DNA from: Nitrososphaerota archaeon | Lineage (GTDB): Archaea; Thermoproteota; Nitrososphaeria; Nitrososphaerales; Nitrosopumilaceae | Direction: 5' to 3' | Assembly (NCBI GenBank): GCA_030624325.1 | Contig: JAUXKJ010000028.1 | Location: 1-6,234 of the forward strand | DNA length: 6,234 bases | Shown here: in pieces, positions 1-5,383 of the stretch | Layout: the number at the start of each line of letters is the position of its first letter | Numbering within the stretch: position 1 is the stretch's first letter | Program-made: the position numbers and the translations under genes | Notes under the pieces: generated by a model | Seen by the model: the letters and a program-made list of their open reading frames with translations, nothing else | Told to the model about the DNA's origin: nothing | Database searches by the model: none

Positions 1-330
1 GAGCCTTGGATATTTTTCATCAGTTAATCTCAGGTATGTATAGCGTTGCTGGTCTTTGAGCTCTATATTGTAAATAGGCCTGTATTGCTTTATCATGTTT
101 GATTCTAAAAGATAAGCTTCACTTTCGTTATCTGTTAAAACAAATTCAATGTCATGAATTTTTTCAACAAGTTTTTGTGTTTTGTAGTTTTGATTTTTTA
201 AAAAATACGATTTTACACGTTTTTTGAGATTTTTTGCTTTTCCAATATAGATGATGGAGTCTTTTTGGTCTTTCATCAAATAGATTCCAGGATGAGACGG
301 GATGCTTATTTTGGAAATATCAAATTTCAT
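1..330 (-). CDS. uvrC: UvrC, excinuclease ABC nuclease subunit (N-terminal 110 codons, 3' part outside window)
   Basis: UvrC makes the two incisions flanking a DNA lesion after UvrA and UvrB have loaded; its N-terminal GIY-YIG nuclease domain cuts on the 3' side. The 110 codons visible cover this domain. GIY lies at residues 15-17 and YIG at 28-30. Residues matching the active site described for Thermotoga UvrC are all present: Tyr17, Tyr28, Lys31, Arg38, Tyr42, Glu76 and Asn88, the last within a YRPIYN segment typical of UvrC. The ATG at 330 overlaps the uvrA TGA as ATGA. No clear Shine-Dalgarno precedes it, so translation probably depends on reinitiation after uvrA. The UVR, RNase H-like and helix-hairpin-helix parts would lie beyond position 1. 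A stand-alone GIY-YIG protein is unlikely given the operon and the long match. Identity is near certain; completeness cannot be judged. Confidence 0.96.
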   Translation of the reverse strand, partial: MKFDISKISIPSHPGIYLMKDQKDSIIYIGKAKNLKKRVKSYFLKNQNYKTQKLVEKIHDIEFVLTDNESEAYLLESNMIKQYRPIYNIELKDQQRYTYLRLTDEKYPRL

Positions 331-3143
331 CTTTTCATGAACGTTTTGAGGAATTTTCCTGTGTGGGTTGGCGTTTTTGCTACCTGCTGGGGCGTTCCGC
401 AAGCCTCAACTTGGCCTCCTTCGTCTCCTCCTTCTGGACCAAGATCAATTATCCAGTCTGAATTTTTTATCACATCCATGTTGTGCTCAATTATAATTAC
501 CGTGTTACCAATGTTTACTAGGCGATTTAAGACATCAAGAAGCTTTTGCACATCAGCAAAGTGAAGTCCAGTTGTTGGCTCATCTAATAAGTAGACTGTG
601 TTGCCAGTAGTTTGCCTTGATAACTCTGATGCAAGTTTTACTCGTTGTGCTTCCCCCCCTGATAAGGTTGGGGATGGTTGTCCTAGCTTGATGTATCCAA
701 GTCCTACATCATAAACTGTTTGAAGCTTTCGTTTAATTGCAGGAATGTTCTCAAAGAATTTTAGTGCCTCGTAAACTGTCATGTCTAGCACGTCTGAAAT
801 ATTTTTACCCTTGTAATGAACAGATAGTGTTTCAGAATTATATCGCTTTCCTTTACATTCATCACACTTTACAAAAACATCAGATAAAAATTGCATCTCA
901 ATTTGTTTTACTCCATCTCCCTCACATGCATAACACCTGCCAGCAGTTACATTAAATGAGAACTGACCTGGAGAATATCCTTTTTCTTTTGACAACTCTG
1001 TATTAGAATAAAGCTCTCGAATCGGTGTAAATGCTCCAATGTATGTTGCCGGATTTGAGCGGGGAGTTCTTCCAATAGGAGACTGGTCAATTGCAATTAC
1101 TTTATCTATCTTATCTAGTCCTATGATTTCTTTGTGTTTTCCAGCTCGTTTGGTTGTTTTGTAAAAGTGTGACTCTAGTCCCTTTAGTAGTGTTTCATTA
1201 ATTAGTGTAGATTTTCCAGACCCTGACACCCCAGTAACTGTAATGAACTTGCCTAACGGAAATTCAACTGTAATATTTTTAAGATTGTTAGCTGTTGCAC
1301 CTTTGACAATTAACTTTCCTTTATCTTGTCGCTTTTTTTCTTTGAGCTTGATTAGTGATTTGTTTTTTAGATATTTTCCAGTAATTGACTTGTGACCATT
1401 TAGAATCTGGTCAACTGTTCCTTGAAAAACTATATTTCCTCCATGCACTCCTGCACCTGGCCCCAGGTCAAGCATCCAGTCCGAATTTCGTATTATTTCT
1501 TCGTCATGCTCTACTACGATGACTGTATTTCCTAAATTTCGCAGCTTTGTGAGCGTTTTAATGAGTCTGGCATTGTCTCTTTGATGAAGACCAATTGTTG
1601 GCTCATCTAATACGTATAACACACCGGTTAGATTAGAACCAATTTGTGTAGCAAGACGTATTCTTTGTGATTCTCCTCCTGATAGAGTGGCACTAGAACG
1701 ATTCAGTGTAAGATATGTCAACCCAACGTTTTTTAGAAATTCTAAACGTGCTTTGATCTCTTTTAGAACATCACGAGCAATGTAGCTTTCTGTTTCAGTT
1801 AGCTTTAGGTTTTGAAAAAAGTCATAACACGCATCAATTGATAAATCACAGACATCCATGATACCATTTCCATTAATCTTAACAGCAAGTGCTTCAGGTT
1901 TTAGCTTTTTTCCATGGCAAGAATTGCACGGGGTTTGTAGCATAAACTGTTTTAGCCATTCTCGTTTTGCTTCTGAATCTGTCTCCATAAAGATTCGGTG
2001 TAGATTATCTAACACTCCTTCAAAGTAATCTGTGTACTCCCAGCGAGAATCACTTGACTTTGATTGATACTGGAAGTGTATCTTCTTGTCAGTACCATGT
2101 AGTATGAAATCAAGATGTTTTGGTTTTATCTTGTTAATTGGCGTCATTAAATTAAACCCAAACTTTTTGCCTACTGCTCGTAGCTCTTGCCTGCGAAATG
2201 ATTGGAACCTGCCACTCCATGGAACAATTGCTCCATCAAGAATTGACTTTGTCTTATCTGGTATAACTAAATCTGCATCAAACTCCATTTTTACTCCAAG
2301 GCCATTGCAAGCTTTGCAAGAGCCAAACGGAGAATTAAATGAAAACGTTCGTGGTTCTAGCTCCCCAATTGTTACGCCACAATGAGGACATGCATTGTTT
2401 TGTGAAAATATTTTGTTTTCTTTATCTGCAGCAATCATTACTTGACCATTTGCAGCCTTTAGTGCATTTTGAATTGCCTCAAATAGTCTGCTTTTTTCTG
2501 CCTTTGTTGTTGTAATTCTGTCAACTACAATTTCAATCCAGTGCCACTTTTGTTTGTCAAGTGGTGGAATCTTTTCATCAAGTGATGTTATTTCTCCATC
2601 TAATCGAATTCGGGAATAGCCGTCTTTTTTTATCTGCTCAAATAACTTCTCATAGGTTCCTTTTTTTCGCTGAATAATTGGGGCTAAAACGAGTACCTTT
2701 TTTCCATCAAAATCCTTGAGAACAGAGTCACAAATAGTCTCAATTGACTGATTTGATATCCTGCGAGAACAATTTGGGCAGTGAGGAATACCTATTCTTG
2801 CATAAAGTAGTCTGAGATAGTCAAAAATTTCAGTTGTGGTGCCAACAGTTGAGCGAGGATTTTTGCTTGTAGTTTTTTGCTGGATTGAAATGGCTGGCGA
2901 CAAGCCTTCAATTGAATCAACATCTGGCTTGTCCATCATCTCCAAGAACTGTCTTGCATAAGCTGAAAGTGACTCGACGTATCTTCTCTGCCCTTCTGCA
3001 TAAATAGTATCAAATGCCAGAGTTGACTTGCCAGAGCCAGATAATCCTGAAATTACAACTAGTTTATTTTTTGGAATATCAACATCTATATTTTTTAAAT
3101 TATGGTGCCTTGCACCACGAATCTTTAGCTTATCGTTTTTCAT
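327..3143 (-). CDS. uvrA: UvrA, excinuclease ABC ATPase subunit, 938 aa
   Basis: UvrA is the cytoplasmic ABC-type ATPase that dimerises, scans DNA for bulky damage and hands it to UvrB. Both ATPase modules look intact: Walker A at residues 33-41 (GLSGSGKST) and 638-646 (GVSGSGKST), LSGGE signatures at 487-491 and 827-831, and Walker B DEPT motifs at 513-516 and 854-857, each followed by GLH. Zinc-type Cys pairs occur at 252/255 with 276/279 and at 737/740 with 760/763. Further CxxC pairs at 122/125 and 406/409 could form a third zinc module, as in the Geobacillus structure. Length is normal for the family. I chose the ATG at 3143, which has AAAGGA just upstream. An in-frame TTG at 3155 would add four residues but has no usable ribosome site. 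The gene overlaps uvrB by 14 nt and uvrC by 4 nt. A drug-resistance UvrA paralogue is unlikely in this operon. Confidence 0.98.
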   Translation of the reverse strand: MKNDKLKIRGARHHNLKNIDVDIPKNKLVVISGLSGSGKSTLAFDTIYAEGQRRYVESLSAYARQFLEMMDKPDVDSIEGLSPAISIQQKTTSKNPRSTVGTTTEIFDYLRLLYARIGIPHCPNCSRRISNQSIETICDSVLKDFDGKKVLVLAPIIQRKKGTYEKLFEQIKKDGYSRIRLDGEITSLDEKIPPLDKQKWHWIEIVVDRITTTKAEKSRLFEAIQNALKAANGQVMIAADKENKIFSQNNACPHCGVTIGELEPRTFSFNSPFGSCKACNGLGVKMEFDADLVIPDKTKSILDGAIVPWSGRFQSFRRQELRAVGKKFGFNLMTPINKIKPKHLDFILHGTDKKIHFQYQSKSSDSRWEYTDYFEGVLDNLHRIFMETDSEAKREWLKQFMLQTPCNSCHGKKLKPEALAVKINGNGIMDVCDLSIDACYDFFQNLKLTETESYIARDVLKEIKARLEFLKNVGLTYLTLNRSSATLSGGESQRIRLATQIGSNLTGVLYVLDEPTIGLHQRDNARLIKTLTKLRNLGNTVIVVEHDEEIIRNSDWMLDLGPGAGVHGGNIVFQGTVDQILNGHKSITGKYLKNKSLIKLKEKKRQDKGKLIVKGATANNLKNITVEFPLGKFITVTGVSGSGKSTLINETLLKGLESHFYKTTKRAGKHKEIIGLDKIDKVIAIDQSPIGRTPRSNPATYIGAFTPIRELYSNTELSKEKGYSPGQFSFNVTAGRCYACEGDGVKQIEMQFLSDVFVKCDECKGKRYNSETLSVHYKGKNISDVLDMTVYEALKFFENIPAIKRKLQTVYDVGLGYIKLGQPSPTLSGGEAQRVKLASELSRQTTGNTVYLLDEPTTGLHFADVQKLLDVLNRLVNIGNTVIIIEHNMDVIKNSDWIIDLGPEGGDEGGQVEACGTPQQVAKTPTHTGKFLKTFMKR

Positions 3144-5082
3144 TTTTCCTTTCAATCTCCGTTTGAATTCTTTTTAATCGTTCTCTGCACTCTATTGCTC
3201 GCTCAAAGTCCAAGTCTTCGGCATATTTTTTCATTGTGGCCTCAATATCAATTGCATCGCGTGTCAGATCACTAGTTGATTTATTTTTGATATCATCTAG
3301 TGTTGTTTCTTGTTCTGGAATTGACTTTATGATTGTTTTTGGCGTTATATTGAATTTTTTATTATACTCTAACTGTTTTGTTCGGCGTCGATTTGTTTCT
3401 GACATTGCAGCCTTCATTGACTGTGTTACTATATCTGCATACATGATTACTGCAGAATCTACATTTCTTGCTGCTCGACCAAATGTCTGAATTAAACTAG
3501 TATTGTTTCGTAAAAATCCTTCTTTATCTGCATCTAAAATTGCAACTAGTGAAACTTCGGGAATATCAAGGCCCTCTCGGAGTAAGTTAATTCCAACTAG
3601 AACATCAAACTCGCCTAGTCTAAGTTGGCGAATAAGCTCAGTTCTTTGCAGGACTTCAATTTCAGAGTGCATGTATCGAACCTTGACATCTTTTTTGGAA
3701 AGATATTCGGCAAGGTCTTCTGCCATCCTTTTTGTAAGTGTAGTAACTAGTACACGCTGGTCTTTTTTTGCACGCTTGTTGATTTCTGAAATAAGATCAT
3801 CCATTTGGTTTTTAGTTGGCCGGACCTCAACTGGTGGGTCAACCAGTCCTGTAGGACGTACTAATTGCTCTACAATTTGAAATGATTTTTTTCTTTCATA
3901 CTCTGATGGTGTAGCTGAGGCAAAGATTGTATTTTTGATGTATTTTTCAAACTCTTCAAACTTTAGTGGTCTGTTGTCAAATGCACTTGGGAGCCGAAAT
4001 CCATAGGTTATTAGCTCTTTTTTTCTAGAATGGTCTCCTTTGTACATTCCATGCATTTGGGGCATTGTAACATGTGACTCATCAATTACTAGTAGAAAAT
4101 CATCGCCAAAAAAGTCTAGCAGACAAAATGCCTGCTCTCCAGGCTTTCTGCCATCAAAGTGTCTTGAATAATTTTCAATTCCAGAGCAGTAACCAAGCTC
4201 TTGAATCATTTCTAAATCATATTTAGTTCTCATCTCAAGGCGTTGTCGCTCTAACTCATTTAGCTCAGGTAGTCTTTGTTTTAGCTCTTCTCTAATTGAT
4301 TTAATCGCTTTGTCTTTGACATCTTTTGCAATGATATAGTGCTTTGCAGGATAAATTTTGATTTGTGACACCTTTCGTTTTTCTTTTAGTGACACATGAT
4401 CAAGCAGAGTTATTTTTTCTGCCTCATCGCCAAATAGAGAAATTCTGACAATGTCTTCTGAATATGCTGGAATAATATCTAGTGTGTCACCTTTTACACG
4501 AAAGTTTCCTGGCTCTATTACCAAATCATTTCTTTCGTATCGTGCATTAACTAATTTTTTGATTATACTTGAGCGAGAAATTTCTTGTCCAGTTTTTATT
4601 GTAACTGACATGTCTTCCCATTCTCTAGGCGAGCCAAGTGAGTAAATACAAGACACTGTTGCAACAATAATTGTTGGCTCACCTGAGAGCAGCATTGCAG
4701 TTGCCTCTAGTCGCATTTTTTCAATTTTTTCATTGATTTGGGTGTCTTTTTCGATGTAGGTGTCAGTTTGAGGCATGTAGGATTCGGGTTGATAATAGTC
4801 ATAGTATGAGACAAAATAGCCCACATTGTTTTTTGGGAAAAATTGTTTTAGCTCGGAATACAGCTGTGCTGCTAATGTCTTATTATGTGAAATTACAAGG
4901 GTGTTTTTTCCTGTTTTCTGAATTGCATTAGCTATTGTGAATGTTTTTCCGCTACCAGTTACACCAAGTAAAGTCTGAATTTTGTTTTTGCTTACCCCTT
5001 TTACTAGCTCGTCAATAGCTTGTGGTTGATCCCCAGTAGGGACATACTCTGACTTTAACTGAAACCCTTGAATTTGTTGCAA
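3130..5082 (-). CDS. uvrB: UvrB, excinuclease ABC helicase-like subunit, 650 aa
   Basis: UvrB receives damaged DNA from UvrA, inserts a beta-hairpin between the strands to verify the lesion, and recruits UvrC. The sequence has a complete superfamily 2 helicase core: Walker A GVTGSGKT at residues 40-47, the aromatic hairpin region rich in Tyr at about 93-113, motif II DESH at 334-337, a SATP motif III, and motif VI QTFGRAARN at 532-540. A C-terminal UVR helix pair (about residues 615-645, DLDFERAIECRERLKR) is the usual UvrC-binding element. Length is normal. The start is taken as TTG at 5082: a TGA stop lies two codons upstream, no in-frame ATG occurs before the conserved SEYxPxGDQPxAI region, and a TATA element sits about 27 bp upstream. 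This is the first gene of the operon. Function is near certain; the exact start is likely but not proven. Confidence 0.97.
   Translation of the reverse strand: MQQIQGFQLKSEYVPTGDQPQAIDELVKGVSKNKIQTLLGVTGSGKTFTIANAIQKTGKNTLVISHNKTLAAQLYSELKQFFPKNNVGYFVSYYDYYQPESYMPQTDTYIEKDTQINEKIEKMRLEATAMLLSGEPTIIVATVSCIYSLGSPREWEDMSVTIKTGQEISRSSIIKKLVNARYERNDLVIEPGNFRVKGDTLDIIPAYSEDIVRISLFGDEAEKITLLDHVSLKEKRKVSQIKIYPAKHYIIAKDVKDKAIKSIREELKQRLPELNELERQRLEMRTKYDLEMIQELGYCSGIENYSRHFDGRKPGEQAFCLLDFFGDDFLLVIDESHVTMPQMHGMYKGDHSRKKELITYGFRLPSAFDNRPLKFEEFEKYIKNTIFASATPSEYERKKSFQIVEQLVRPTGLVDPPVEVRPTKNQMDDLISEINKRAKKDQRVLVTTLTKRMAEDLAEYLSKKDVKVRYMHSEIEVLQRTELIRQLRLGEFDVLVGINLLREGLDIPEVSLVAILDADKEGFLRNNTSLIQTFGRAARNVDSAVIMYADIVTQSMKAAMSETNRRRTKQLEYNKKFNITPKTIIKSIPEQETTLDDIKNKSTSDLTRDAIDIEATMKKYAEDLDFERAIECRERLKRIQTEIERKNEKR
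3144..3162 (-). promoter_or_regulatory. Internal ribosome binding region for uvrA within the 3' end of uvrB
   Basis: Upstream of the uvrA ATG the minus strand carries GGAG and then AAAGGA, the latter ending 3 nt before the ATG. The purine stretch lies inside the last codons of uvrB. It favours the ATG at 3143 over the in-frame TTG at 3155, which falls inside the same stretch with GGAGA abutting it. The spacing is tight for a classical Shine-Dalgarno, so coupling to uvrB translation may contribute. Confidence 0.4.
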
Positions 5083-5106
5083 TAATCAAAATGACTCAAA
5101 ACTGAA

Positions 5107-5112
5107 TTTAAA
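5107..5112 (-). promoter_or_regulatory. TATA box candidate for the uvrBAC operon
   Basis: On the minus strand, TTTAAA (within GCTTTAAATTC) is centred about 27 bp before the uvrB TTG. Archaeal TATA boxes usually sit 25-28 bp before the transcription start, so transcription would begin at or one base before the start codon, for example at the A at 5083. This gives a leaderless mRNA, consistent with the absence of a Shine-Dalgarno before uvrB. The element is short and the upstream bases are not strongly purine-rich, so support comes mainly from spacing. Confidence 0.5.
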
Positions 5113-5121
5113 GCAATTGTG

Positions 5122-5140
5122 AAGAATTTGTCTGATTCTT
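5122..5140. repeat. Inverted repeat upstream of the uvrB TATA box
   Basis: AAGAAT (5122-5127) and ATTCTT (5135-5140) are perfect inverted arms with a 7-nt spacer. The centre is about 21 bp, roughly two helical turns, upstream of the uvrB TATA centre, a position where an activator or modulator could sit. In AT-rich DNA one such repeat per 300 bp is expected by chance, so a regulatory role is only a possibility. Confidence 0.25.
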
Positions 5141-5253
5141 ACGTTGTAACTGACTCCATAAATTTAAGAAAATACTAATGCAAAGTATATGGAAGGTTTA
5201 AAGAAATGTCTGGATTCCAATATTGACCTAGAATCTAACCATGTTTGATATTT

Positions 5254-5268
5254 TTCATACCCTATGAA
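5254..5268. repeat. Short palindrome TTCATA-ccc-TATGAA
   Basis: Two perfect 6-bp arms separated by 3 nt form a compact 15-bp dyad, the shape of a helix-turn-helix dimer site. It lies about 85-95 bp upstream of the protease TATA element and about 170-185 bp from the uvrB start, so it is not in a classic operator position for either gene. Its right arm includes the ATG of a 28-codon open frame. It may be coincidence. Confidence 0.2.
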
Positions 5269-5340
5269 TCGAGCTTTATTAGATCTGTATCATAAATTAA
5301 TGAAAATGAAAGAACAAAAAACTGTATTATTCTTTTATTG

Positions 5341-5360
5341 GAAAAAGTGATTTAATATTA
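5341..5360 (+). promoter_or_regulatory. BRE/TATA promoter candidate for the metalloprotease gene
   Basis: A purine-rich stretch (GAAAAAGTGA, 5341-5350) resembling an archaeal TFB-recognition element is followed directly by TTTAATATTA (5351-5360). The TATA centre is about 29 bp before the ATG at 5384, placing the predicted transcript start near the A at 5381, a leader of about 3 nt. No Shine-Dalgarno is present, which fits a near-leaderless message. Confidence 0.6.
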
Positions 5361-5383
5361 CATCTCAAAGTTCTATTTCTAGC

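Larger units (their letters stand above)
5083..5383. other. Divergent intergenic region between uvrB and the metalloprotease gene
   Basis: This 301-bp AT-rich stretch separates two divergently transcribed genes. It contains a TATA-like element for each gene near its two ends, an additional TTTAAA at 5197-5202 and an ATAAATTTAA at 5158-5167. It also has two perfect 6-bp-arm inverted repeats (5122-5140 and 5254-5268). Two very short plus-strand open frames start with ATG at 5189 (19 codons) and 5264 (28 codons); neither resembles a protein I know. No tRNA, no obvious structured RNA and no transposon end is visible. Confidence 0.7.

Noticed and set aside
265..564. Plus-strand open frame of 99 codons antisense to uvrA and the uvrC start
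   Set aside because: It lies wholly opposite clearly functional uvr codons, resembles no protein, and has no promoter or ribosome site. It is a shadow of the real frames.
3144..3155. Extended uvrA start at the TTG at 3155
   Set aside because: The ATG four codons later has the purine-rich site directly upstream and fits the usual UvrA N-terminus better.
2086..4645. Several plus-strand open frames (2086-2385, 3236-3490, 3503-3880, 4451-4645) opposite uvrA and uvrB
   Set aside because: All are antisense to conserved domains of uvrA or uvrB, Ser/Arg-rich in the manner of reverse-frame translation, and without start signals.
5172..5188. Inverted repeat ATACT-N7-AGTAT
   Set aside because: Arms are only 5 bp and AT-rich; several such repeats are expected by chance in this region.
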